This document shows, one piece after another, positions 25,901 through 37,000 of a stretch of DNA of 64,000 nt. Under the pieces are notes generated by a model. That model worked only from the letters and a program-made list of their open reading frames with translations. It had not been told where the DNA came from and did not search any database. The stretch is from Orthonyx spaldingii. Lineage: Eukaryota > Chordata > Aves > Passeriformes > Orthonychidae. A program made the position numbers and the translations under genes. Numbering within the stretch: position 1 is the first letter of the stretch; the number at the start of each line of letters is the position of its first letter. The stretch lies in assembly GCA_013397795.1 (NCBI GenBank), contig VZTJ01004023.1:1609422-1673421 (forward strand), written 5' to 3'.

Positions 25901-28788
25901 ACATTACAGAAGCAATCTCTTAGTTACCAAACCACGCTATCACTGCTCTGAAACTAGGAATTATGTAGCAGCAGAGTTTATCAGAAGGTCAAACATCTCA
26001 CGAAGCTTTTATTACTTCCAGTATTTATATGACTAAATCAATTTTTATTGTTTCTTGATTTCCTTCCGAAATTTAAGGACTTGGTAATTTACAGGTTCAG
26101 CTTAAATAGCCATGATGAGATCACAAATGTATCTGCAGAGACACTCATGGAGCAGTTTAGGGTTTTGGCTTTGTGTAAAGGATTCATCTTTTGCAAAGTG
26201 TTCATCTACCGGGATATTTTTTCTCTACTGACAGGTGAATAACTGATACATAGGTTTGGGAACCAACATTTGGGATTCCTCTTTGAAACACACCAATGTC
26301 TCTGAGCTTCCAGAATAACTTGGTAATTTTCTGTAGTCTGTCCTGATATTCTTTCACATAGAGTTAGCCACAACCAGGAACAGAAATTGAAGACAGTAGT
26401 TTACTAGACAGTTTTGAACTGCAAATAAGGTCTGGTTCAAATTTGGATCAAATTTTAGACTTTTCATCTCTGTTCTCTTTTTGTTGAGATAAGAAATGGT
26501 GAGCTTCAAAGAAGCACTTTGAGCTGAACAGAGATTAGGGTGTGATCTAAAGCTTTTGTGAGAAAATCACAGTGATCTGTGATCCATGTGTGTCGTAGAA
26601 TCATGGTTAGGGTTCCTTGAGTATCTGCCTAGGGGTTTTTTTTCCTTTTTTTTTTTTTTTTTTTTTTTTTANTTATTTTGGTTGTTGTTTTGTTTTGTTT
26701 CTTTAAGTTTTACTAAAAATGCAAAACCTGAAAGATTTGAATGTCATGTATTGTTCAGAAAAAGCCACAGTGAGTCTTGTCTTGTGGTGGACAGGAAATT
26801 CCTCACTCTTTGGATAACTGCAGACCCTGAAATATTAGAAATGGATAAGACTTTGATAGCAGGATTTGGAAGGTATTGTTTTTATGGAAGAATTACAGGA
26901 ATTTTCACTATGCACCTACATAGCTCAGTGACCACCAGATGAGTGATATCTGGCCATCTTTGATGCACACCTGATCTGTCTGATTAATTCTTTATGTGGT
27001 GTCCAATGCAACACTTTCCTGAATTTATGAAAAATGGAGGAAGTTGGTTGTTGTAAAACCAGTTCTTGGCAGGATGAGGATAAGCATGAGATGGTAATAA
27101 TCTTAGGGTCTTTTTCAGGTTTTTTTCAGTTGATTTCAGAATTTCTTTATGAATGTTCATCAAAACTATTGCTGTTATATGGAAATATATATCCAGTGCT
27201 GCAGGTCTCCTAGGAATGAGCCTCACCTGAAAGTTTATTTAGACAAGCCTGTGCCTTTAGGTGCAGCCTAAAGCAAAAATCAGTTCAGTGAGCTGCATTG
27301 GACCTCCCAAATGCGTTGCTTTCTTCTCACTCTCAGAAGGAAATCTACAGCTCAGGAGGCAGCCAATACATGTTATAAATAAGTGTGTATATATATTTTG
27401 CTAGCTCTTCAGAAGCAGATACTTTTCTTCTGCATTGTAGAAAACCAAAATTAGGTAATTTTGCAATCACCCTACCTACTTGAAAACATGCAGTAGTTAA
27501 CTCTCACTGCACTGGTTGGGGTCATAGGATGGAACAGGGAATACCATGGGTACGTCATTGCAGAGGTAAAGAGAGTAAGGGGAGGAACTGGCACTCCCCA
27601 AAAACGTTCATTAAATGCCTGTTCATGAAGACAAGGCCCAAATCCTGTTATTTGCAACTGGTTTTGTAGAGTTGAATTGGGTATTTTCTTAAACTACAAT
27701 TTCCTCCATTCTTAACAACTGGCTCATGGCCTTTGGTCAAGAAGCCAACGTGTTCTGGAGTTTTAAACGAGTGCAATGATGTTTTTATTGGCCCGAAGTG
27801 TTTTCACTGTTGTAAGGATTTCTGCAAGGCTAGCCCAGTCTCTGAAGGACTGTGCAGTGCTGTTTCAGTGTCTTCTGTGAAAGTTGCGTGTGATGAAGCT
27901 GAAGCCGCACCCTTTGTGCACATACTAGTCCTGGCAGCCCCTGCAGCCCCTCTTAGCTCACTTCCAGTGCTGAACTTCACTGATGTGACAGCACTCGCCT
28001 CCCCTCGCACCTCTAGTCACTTTTCAGCAGCCTTCAAGTTAAAAACTGGCAAACCTTTGCATAGAATTACATTTTATTTCTTTGATATTATACTGAAACT
28101 ATTTCACATCTTCCCCTGAGTGCTATGTCTTGATTTTTTTTTTTTTTCTTTTGGTTAAAATGACTTAATTTGCAACTGGAATTAGGCTTTCTGCTGCAAA
28201 ATGCAGCTGCCTATTGTAATGAAGCCTTATCAGAGCAACAGACTGTCTCCTTGCCTGGGATTGCTTGCTGTTTCTCACTTGTGATCAGGTAGCTCTTAAA
28301 GGGGCACTGTCAGGAAGCACAGAATCAAACTGATTTTGAATTTGAGGAAAGGTGTGCAGGCAGCAGCAGGTTTTGTAGAAGCTAATTTTAATATTAATCT
28401 ACTCCTGAGTGTAACCAAGTGGTATTAAGAAGCATAGGTCTTGTGAGTTTGATACTGAACAGTCACTTAAAATATCCTAAAGCATCAGGGTATATTTATT
28501 GTAACTTATTTCCAGGTCTTCACCTATTGCAATGCACGTTTTAAAATTTTCATGAATGCTGAAGTTTCAATTTCCTTGAGAACAACAAGTACCAGAGCCT
28601 TACGAAATCACATAACTGTAGAAGATAGGTGGTCTTAGAAAACAAATATTGCCATAGTACCAATCAAGTTATGTGTTGGCAACTGAATGAGCAGATTTCC
28701 TTCAAATGACAAGCCAAATAAACTAAGACATTGAAAGTTTGAATTGATTTTCATTTTCAATTAACCATTCTTCTGCAGGGTTGGTTTC
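22910..28788. other. Noncoding DNA with N-bearing poly-T
   Basis: The 177-codon plus frame at 25300-25833 has many Phe, Ser and Leu residues, no motif and no splice support, and is read as chance. The region at 27.73-28.12 kb has a 128-codon plus frame with an Ala/Ser/Pro-rich centre over a GC-richer patch, also without a domain. A T-run lies near 28.13-28.15 kb. Confidence 0.6.
26636..26672. repeat. Poly-T tract ending in undetermined base
   Basis: A T-run, interrupted only by CC at 26644-26645, extends to 26670. It is followed by A and an N at 26672, then T/G-rich sequence with gttgttgttttgttttgttt. The tract is the second N-bearing homopolymer in the window. The ttatttt just after it could be a reversed AATAA-like signal, so a minus-strand poly-A tail is possible but unproven. 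Confidence 0.9.
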
Positions 28789-28790
28789 TT

Positions 28791-29260
28791 AGAGTCATAG
28801 AATGGTTTGGTGTGGAAGGAACCTTAGAGACCATGTAGTTCCAACACTTCTGCCATGGGTACATTCCACTAGAGCAGGTTGCTTCCAGCCCCGTCTAACC
28901 TGGCCTTGGACACTTCCAGGGATGGGGTAGCCACAGCTTCTCTGGGCAACTTGTTCCTGTGCCCCACCACCCTCGTAGTAAAGAATTTCCTGTTAACACC
29001 TTATCTAAACCTCTGCTCTGTCAGTTTGAAGCCATTGCCCCTTTTCCCATTGCCCCATGCCCTTCTCCAAAGTCCCTCTCCAGCTCTCTTGGAGCCCCTT
29101 TAGGCACTGGAAGGGGCTCTAAGGTCTCCCTGGAGCCCTCTCTTCTCCAGGCTGAACAACCCCAACTCTCAGTCTGTCTCCATGGCAGAGGTGTTCCAGC
29201 CCTCGGAACATCTTCATATTTATTTGCTCAATCCAGTTTTGCTGGCATTGGAGGCCAACG
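28791..29260 (-). mobile_element. CR1 LINE, 5'-truncated 3' end copy
   Basis: The block starts with a variant of the avian CR1 3' tail (reverse complement of the ATTCTATGA-type end, seen here as gagtcatagaatggtttgg at 28792-28810). It continues through well-known CR1 3' landmarks: the 'ggaaccttagagacc' stretch, 'ttccagggatggggtagcc' near 28915-28933, 'tctgggcaacttgttcc', and 'ttctccaggctgaacaacc' near 29132-29150. The 3' end is at the low coordinate, so the element lies on the minus strand. Similarity fades after about 29220 and I cannot fix the 5' truncation point; 29260 is an estimate. A full CR1 is about 4.5 kb, so only the last tenth is present, with no intact reverse transcriptase. Many substitutions mark it as an old insertion. 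Open frames over this block are chance readings. CR1 normally inserts without clear target-site duplications, and I see none. Confidence 0.93.
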
Positions 29261-29560
29261 AGTAAAAATAACCAGTCTAATTTTGGAATTCTTTGTGGCT
29301 GAACACTACATCTACAAAGCATATGTCAAAACACAAATTGGATTTTAAGAAGTTATTTACATGTTAACAATGCGGTATGATAGGAATTTAAAGTGTTTTA
29401 TGTTGGTTGAGCCCTTAAAATGAAATCAACTTGATTTGGTAAGCATTAATACCTATTTAAAGCCGATTTACAGGATGTATAAAATATTTCTAGAGATAAA
29501 ACTATCATATGTGTTTTGCATATTTTAAAAAATCTAACAGCTTGTTGTTTTCCCTTCTAG

Positions 29561-29699
29561 GGGACAGGACTCTCTGGATTAAGTGAGGAAACACAGAACG
29601 TATTCTCAAGTTTCCTGTGAGTTTTGCCTTCTACTGACATTTTGATCAGCACTGACACTTCTTTGATACACTGTCGAGAAACAAGTGTGTTATACTAAG
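29561..29699 (+). other. Candidate noncoding exon (5' UTR or lncRNA)
   Basis: The sequence shows a good 3' splice site: a branch-point-like tctaaca at 29533-29539, then a T-rich tract and 'ttttcccttctag' ending at 29560. A good 5' splice site follows: 'actaag' then 'gtaagg', with the GT at 29700-29701. The enclosed 139 bp has stop codons in all three plus frames, so it cannot be an internal coding exon. It also contains no ATG, although about two would be expected by chance. Lack of upstream ATGs is typical of 5' UTR exons. A size near 140 bp is normal for an internal vertebrate exon. It lies about 300 bp downstream of a CR1 copy. I do not recognise the transcript. An alternative is a chance pairing of splice-like sites. 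Confidence 0.35.
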
Positions 29700-30946
29700 G
29701 TAAGGTACATCATGACGAATATAACTCAATTTACATGGGTCTGAGTGCTTCATAATGAATTTTAGTAATTGTCACTGCAATTTCAGTGGTTTCCTTTTCT
29801 GCTTCTTTTTTCATAAATGAGTTGTGTCAACATTTGCAGTATTGAAAAGCAGCAACCACTGGCTGAACATTTCCCAGTTCCGTGTGAAGGCACTGCACAA
29901 CGTAGTGTGTCCCCTACAAAACCAACAGTCAGAGAACAGTGATACCAGCTGGCCTCTTTACAGCTGCGTTCAGACCTACGGTTCACTTCAGTGTGTTTTA
30001 CAGTTTTCCTTCCTACTGAAGTGTGTACTTGAGCTTTCTTCTTCTTAGAAAATCATTTTCAAGAGAAAACCAGATTATTTTCCCCTTCTCAAGAAGTAAG
30101 AGCCACCTTCTTTCCATTTTCAGCCAACTGGGTCCTACCATTCATGCTGCTAAACCACGGGGAGCTGGTCATTGCATTTCTGCAGGGCTGGCAGGTTTTC
30201 TACCTACCCTGCTGCCTTATTAATGACCTGCTTGTTTATGTAGCGACAAGAAGTCAATGTAATTCTGACTTTGAAAGTCATCTTTGTTTTCCTGGAGCCT
30301 TAGCTTTTGGCTGAGACCCACCTTGGGTGGGGCAGCATTCATGGGCTTGTACTCCAAGCTTTTAAAGAGTTTGACAAATATGACATCAAATACATGGGGC
30401 CAAACTGGTTGGCCTAGAGTTGTCAAGAAGTACGGCAGCTCTTGGTGCGTAGCTTGTGGTAAATCAGGGTATCAGCTACCTAACACGAACAGATTAGTAG
30501 CATTTGACTGGTTCTAGGCTTTCCTTTCAGTGGGATTTATTTCAAACTGTTTTCAGATCTGATTCATGTTTTTCAGTCTCTGAAATTCAGAAGTTAAAAG
30601 TAAACAGACAAAGCACTGCTTACTGTATAAGACAGAATCTGTTAAGTAACAATGACTGTAAAGGTTCGGGGTTTTTTTGGTGCAAATTTTGTTAAACAAA
30701 ACAAGCCATTTTATCCTCCCTATAGCTTTGGTTTAGATTTGCCAGAAAGACACGGTCTGGACTCAGTTTTGCTCTCCTAACGTAGGAAACCTTTTTTGTT
30801 AAAACTCATGTTTGTCTAACATGAGAAAAGTTATATTAGAAATGCTGTGCACGCTTGCATGGAGCCAGAGCAACTTTTTTGTAGGCTGGATATAGCCCCC
30901 CACATTTATAGACTGTGCTAATATGAAACGACAGCTTGGTTTGAAG

Positions 30947-30960
30947 TGCCCTCTAGTGAC
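30947..30960 (-). promoter_or_regulatory. CTCF-like motif, minus orientation
   Basis: The plus strand reads tgccctctagtgac, matching the common reversed CTCF form with one deviation at the end (GAC for GGC). It lies about 1 kb from another minus-oriented match at 31984. Confidence 0.3.
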
Positions 30961-31983
30961 AAATGGGATTTTGGATGAGGCAGCCGAGATAAAGCCTAGA
31001 AAGAAAGCAGGCTTCAAAGCCAGGTCACCTTTTGAGAATGATCATTGTTATTGGCCTAGTTTATTAATTCCTACTCTGGCAGCACAGAGAGCAGAAGTAA
31101 AGCAGGATGGGGTAATACTTGCTGGGTATTCTTCTGGTGAAGTTTGTGGATATGAGGAAATAACCTGAAAAGGAACCCCTAAAGAAATTTGTGCAACTAG
31201 AACCAATCAGAGTGTAAACTCTGAGCAGCTACAGGTGCAAAGGTTTCGAAAATAGCCTTGTTCTGGCTGTCACTGAGGAAGATGTTTTTAAGTAAAAGCT
31301 ACAGCTGTCAGCTTTGGAAATTTTGTGTTTTCTGAACTTTCTTCTGCACTTCAGAAAGATACTGCTTTGACTTGCATGTGGAATTTGACATCAGCCTGGG
31401 GCAGGTAAAGTGGTGTGGCACTACAGTGTGCACGGAGTGGCTCCCAAGCTCCTGCAAAGCCACCTGGTGCTACGGGAATTGTGCTGAGAGTGAGCCCAAA
31501 GCCAGAGCACGTTTCTCTCCGGTGCCACGTCTGGAAAGCCAGCACTGAACTGTCACACAGTGCACTTCACCACTTGTGTAGAATGAAGAGAAGTGTAATT
31601 TCAGAGCTGTTTAATGAGCGTGCTTTGTCTGAGAAATGACACCAGTGAATTAAAGGGACTGGAGAGGGGAGAGACAAGTTCACTGTGCATGACGGTGCCA
31701 TACCTGAGCTCCAGGTTTATCCCCTTCTGATTTCTACTCCTTTTCAATTCACTTGTTCTCAGGGGTGCAGCTTTAAGGTGGTTACTCACAGAATATTAGT
31801 ATTTAATGTATTTTAATGACAGAATTTTAAAAATAACTCAGTATTAGAAGTATAAAATTGCATGGTTATATAATATTTGTGATGTTTATCAGCTAGAATG
31901 AGAACTATGAATACTTGGAACAGCTTTTTCCAGGATAGCAGACATTAAGCAGTGGAGTTCCCAGTCCTTATTTTTATTCCATT

Positions 31984-31999
31984 GCACCATCTAGTGGGC
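31984..31999 (-). promoter_or_regulatory. CTCF-like motif, minus orientation
   Basis: The plus strand reads gcaccatctagtgggc, one of the better CTCF-core matches in the window. It is paired with the like-oriented match at 30947, which is how clustered boundary sites often look. Confidence 0.35.
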
Positions 32000-34034
32000 A
32001 AGTACACCCAGATCCTGGAATCGGGCTGTCAAAGCCACCTCCCTTCGCTAGTGTGTGCGTTCAGCAGAGCTCCTCTTGGGTGCCAGTGCCTGGAGACATT
32101 TACAGAGGCAAGCAGAAGTTTAAATATTATCTTTTCCACGAAATATTGACTGTCAGCAGGACGTGGTCTGAGGCAGCAAGCGGCTCCACCCCGCAGTGTG
32201 TTCACCAGTGTCCCTCTGAATGGGATTCTGCAGGAGCTGTAACAGTAGAAAAGCATTTTCATGATCTGCCTATCCATGAGGATGGCTGGGATTCCTGATA
32301 CAACATGACAAATTATAGACATCCCTAAGTAAAACTGTTGCTGAAGTGCAGACACATAAAAATGAAGTTAGGGATCACCCATGGTTTTTGTAAGAAAAAG
32401 GTGTTTTTTGTGTTTGCTCACCTTCCAAGAGATGTAAAATCCTCATGAGAATAGTTCAGTTAATTTCACCTAAATTTGTTGTGGAAATAGAAATAATGGG
32501 AGAACAACAGGCTAGGAAAACATGTTTTCTACATTTAATGAGGTTCCATTGTTTAATGCTATAACTATAAAAAAGTAAGTGCTTTCCATCTAGTGATCCT
32601 CAAATGCTTTACAAACGTAGTTACCACACTCCTTGTAATTATGCTGCATTCCCTTATCTGTAATCTTTTTCTTCCTTTCTGTAAAAGAAAGCATTGAAAA
32701 TTCAATCCACCTTTTAATTAAAAAATAAACACCAGAAGTCACCCGTATGGGATTGTCTGAGTTAGTTACGATCTTGAATTCATTTTGCAAGAAGCCCAAG
32801 TAGTCTGTATGTTGCTGTGATAGCAAGTAATGTGAGGTATTTCTAATACCACAGTGTAGAACACCTCAGGGCCAGTCTGGGTTACAGTTCTATGGTTACG
32901 GTGGAAACTGGATCATATAAAGGGATTTATTCCTCTTAGAGAAAACCAGAGGCCAAATTTAAGTCAGTGTGCTGATTGTTCTGTCCTCCTTTCACACGCT
33001 CTTCACTATCCTTTTCAGTACTTTCCTTTGAAGGATGATTTTTAAGGCAATGTATGTATTTCAAAGGTTTCTCCAGATAAAGCAGACCATTTGTGTATTT
33101 GCAACATCTGAGAAATCAGTCAGAATCATTTCCTGTTCCTCCCTCAGGTTAAAAGCTCTTTCAATCAGTAATAGCTATCCTATCATACCTGGTTTCTTGC
33201 AGTAAGAGAGAAAAACTAGTTTCTAAGAAGATGCTTTGTATTTTGAGAACCAGTTTCAGTCATGGTACTCAAAAATTTGGCTTAGCAAATTTCTTTTTTA
33301 GTAAAGCATCCTGGGAGCGGGAAGAGTCTTGGGCCTTAAAACAGTGCTCTTTCCCCCTATTAATTTCTTGGGTATGAGTGAAAGAAAAAAAATTATTCAT
33401 GGCTTAGAGTTTGCTTTTGCTGAATTTGCAAAGCACACTAAGAGCTGTGTGTTGAAGTATTAATACAGGTGTGAGTACTTTTTTCTTTTAAGTTATTGAT
33501 CCATCCAATTTTCTGGTCAGCTAAGTGGGGGGACCCTTTCTAATAAAAGAGATGAAAATTCTCTATATCATCTATTCTTTCCCATGTAACAGCAGGTTTC
33601 TAGGATTGATAAGGGAGTAGTGTTTTTGTGGTTTAAAATAGCATTGGCTTGAAATAATTTCATGGAATGTTCTCCCCAAAAAATGCTCTGAGCCAAAATA
33701 GAAGTCTTTAGTGTGTTTCTTAATGAATTCCCTCTTTTTTTTAAAGAGGAGGTGCGGTTTTGCATTAGTTTAACTTTGCTTCAAAGCAGCTGATGTTTGA
33801 AAACTCTTGTATGGCTTTGCAGGAACCTGGGTTGGCAATTCAAATTAATAATAAGGTATTGAAACATTTTAAAAAAGAGTGTTCAGTTCATCTGACCTAC
33901 ATTTTGTTTTGAAGACCATTATGTCTACACTTTCATATCATCAGTAAGGGTTTGGAAGGATGTTGGTCTTTTTGTTGTTTTATATGGGCTTATGGGAAAG
34001 AAGAGTGAGACAGTTATGGCCCCACCTCAGCTAT

Positions 34035-34048
34035 TGCTGCTGCTGCTG
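34035..34048. repeat. (TGC)4 trinucleotide repeat
   Basis: Four TGC units followed by TG. On the minus strand this reads as GCA/CAG and gives a run of glutamines in a chance open frame. It is far too short to count as an expansion. Confidence 0.9.
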
Positions 34049-37000
34049 TGCCCAAGGAGGAGGTTCCCCATGGAGGTACTGGGGTACCCAGGAGCAGCTG
34101 CACGAGGTGATAGATAGGAATGCCCTTGGTTTGGCCTGGCTGTGTTCTGTTGAAGAATTTTTTTTATTTTCTTCTTTTGTTTGCCTTGATAGCTGTGGGA
34201 TTTGTTTCAAATTCATAAAGAGCAGGTAACCATTTGTAAAGTTGTAGTGTTCCAAAAGGGATACATCTTTTTGGCTTTGTTAGCAGTTCAGTGGTGGCAT
34301 TGGTGAGGGTGTTTAGACAAAAGGGTGCGTGTTTGGTTCTTCATTTCTCCTGTGGGTTCAAGACTTTTGAAGTTGCCTAAGCACCACCACATACAGAGTG
34401 CTGTCTGGTGAGCAGTGAAGACATGATACCTGTTTTGTGTACTTTGTTGTATAGAACCAACACTGCATTTTACAGCTGCAGATTACACGACTGTCCCAGC
34501 TTTGCGTGACCCTGGTCTGAACTCTTCTGTCAAAGACTCCACTCTGGGTGTCTAGGTTCATTTCAGCATGAAATGTCAGGATGTCAAGCCCATATTGAAT
34601 ACATTGGAACTAAAGGAAAACATTTCTGCAAAGCCCTGTGATGCACAAGCAGACTTCCACACACGGTTCCACTCCAGAGCTGAGCAGCTTCACATGTGGT
34701 GCCCCACGAGCAAATCCTGGTGCGTGGGTGGATGTGGCTCTGCATGAGCTCATGGAGCTGTACCAGGTAGTGTTGGTGGCACACAATCCTACTTTTCTCT
34801 TCTGCCTTGTGGAAACCATGTCTCTGGATAAAATGCTCTCCCTGCGTTTGCGTTGGATCTGAAATCAGTTGAAATAAGTAACTGAGGTATCCATGCCTGC
34901 CAGGGAGTAGGCTATAAGGGACTTTTGATATGCTTACGTAGTTTTTCGGTCTACCCTCCCAAATGTGGTGGTGAAGAAACAATCTGACTAATTTGCAACT
35001 GTCCTGTTCCTGCTAAAAAACCTCTTGTGTGAGGGCTCCTCAATCCCAGTGCTGTGCTATGATTTGTAATGGAAGGGGTGTTTGCCACCGGGTTTCTGTG
35101 TGGTCTATTTGTGTGTCTTAATGTACTGAGGACCTCCATAATGTCTGAAGCAGTTTGAAGCTTCTCTTGCTCAGGAAATAGTCATAGGCACAAAAGCTGC
35201 AAGCACAGGTCAGAAATGAGTGACTGGAGTAAGACTTGCCAGAGCTGCTCAGTACTACTCTGGTACAGTCAAGCTTTAAAAAATTTTAAAAACTCCTCCA
35301 CTATTTTGAATTGTGTCTGGGGCTTAGCAAGGACTCCCACTTTGCTTTGTACTCAATTTTCCCCAGTCTTTTTCGAAATGATGCTTTTTCCTTTTCTTCT
35401 TTTCTGGGTGAATATCACCACAGCTCCTCCGCAGGGCTTGCTTTTCTTGGCACTATTGCGTTAATCGTGCTTCTGCCTAATACTGCCCTGTGGGGCTCTG
35501 GCTTCAGTTTTGCCTACACCCCTGTGAGCAACAAGAAGCCTTAAGTTTTGCCTCTGCCCAGGCATGTGCATGGCAAGCAGCCTATCTGGGAAACATGAAA
35601 TGGGATTAGCTCAAGCAAGTGGGTCTTGGTAGGAAGAAAGCACTGTGAGGCTGAAGATGGGGAACTGGGTGTGTGTGTAACCACCTTGGGAAGGCACTGG
35701 CTGGTGCTTTGGCATTAATCCATAGATATATACAGAGACAGAGAGAGATTAAAAAAATTGTAGGCATTTTGGCATTGTAGAAATCATGACATGAAAGTAA
35801 ATATACAAGAGAAAGTAGCTGTAAGGATGGAAAATGGCTGGCTGGAGCAGATAAGTAGTGGCTGGAGAAGTCTTATCAGAAATCCTCTAGGAAAAGCAGC
35901 CAAACACCCATAGGGCTGGGAGAAGTCCCTTCTATCAAACAAACCAACCCAAGAAAATTATGCAGTGAAGCCAATGTTCAGTTTTGCCAGATTTCAACCT
36001 CCTTTCTGGCTGTGTATTGTATAGAAACACAACTGCATACAGCAGTCTGAGCAAAGCAATTGGTGCAGGGAAGGGAGGCAGAGATGCTGGGTTATACTAA
36101 GAACTGCTCATCCACAAAAAGCCCCCAGGCCGCTGTAAATCTGCCTGGCTCCATATGCAGACCTGTGCCCAGCTGGCATTTGTCTTCACCACCACTGGAA
36201 GCCAGCACTATGGAAAAGTTAGTTCTTGAAATTGTGAAGTTAACAAACATGTAAAAGACCTGGCTGGCTTCTGTGCTCCCATGAGTTTTGGTCCAGCAAA
36301 AGTTGTCAGCACAGCTGGGGCAGTCTCCAAATGACAGTGGTTTTGAGTCTATCCTCAGCTGGGAAGGCTGGGTTGGTTTGGTGAGATTTGGAGAGTTCAA
36401 GTTGAACTTTGGGACTCAGATACTGTGGAGATGCTTTGGGTGCAAAATAGGGAAATTCTCCGTGATGTGTTCTAGTTACGTGATGTTTTCAGTTTTGCCT
36501 CTCCATTTTGTCTGGCAAAGCTGTTTCTCTTCAAATCAGAGCTGCTTTAAAGTGGTGTTATAGGCACCTCTGTCCAGTGCCTTCTGCACCCTTAGCCTTT
36601 AGTGATCTGCTTGGAATTTTGGAAAATAAGCTTAGGGTGGTTGAGCTTATTTCTGCCCCTTGTTACACTGCTTACTGGCTTCCTCACACATCACCACTCG
36701 GCCATTTTAGATTAATATCTGGACCCTGAAATGAGCTCTTGTCTAGATTAAGGGCCACAGAGTGTGTAGTGACTAATGCAGCAATTGGTGAGTTCTGCTC
36801 TGTATTTTAACTTGCATTTGAATAATCTCATGACTTTTTCTTGACATCTACTAAGAATCCTGTATCTACTGAAAAATATATCCAAAAGGCAAAGGAGGCT
36901 GACAGAATGTAAGGGAGTTTAACATATAACACACTGCACCTCTTTGTTGACTGCTCCATCATTCCTCAATCCTTTGTTTTCTTGATAGGAGACAGTGCAT

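Noticed and set aside
27733..28119. 128-codon frame with CXXC-like cysteines (GPKCFHCCKDF stretch)
   Set aside because: A zinc-finger-like look was considered, but spacing fits no known finger and the rest is Ala/Ser/Pro filler; a minus frame overlaps.
28879..29348. Open frames of 74 and 129 codons
   Set aside because: They lie inside the CR1 copy on the antisense strand and are readings of the repeat.
34031..34255. Glutamine-run frame on the minus strand
   Set aside because: It comes from a four-unit TGC repeat; no surrounding coding signal.
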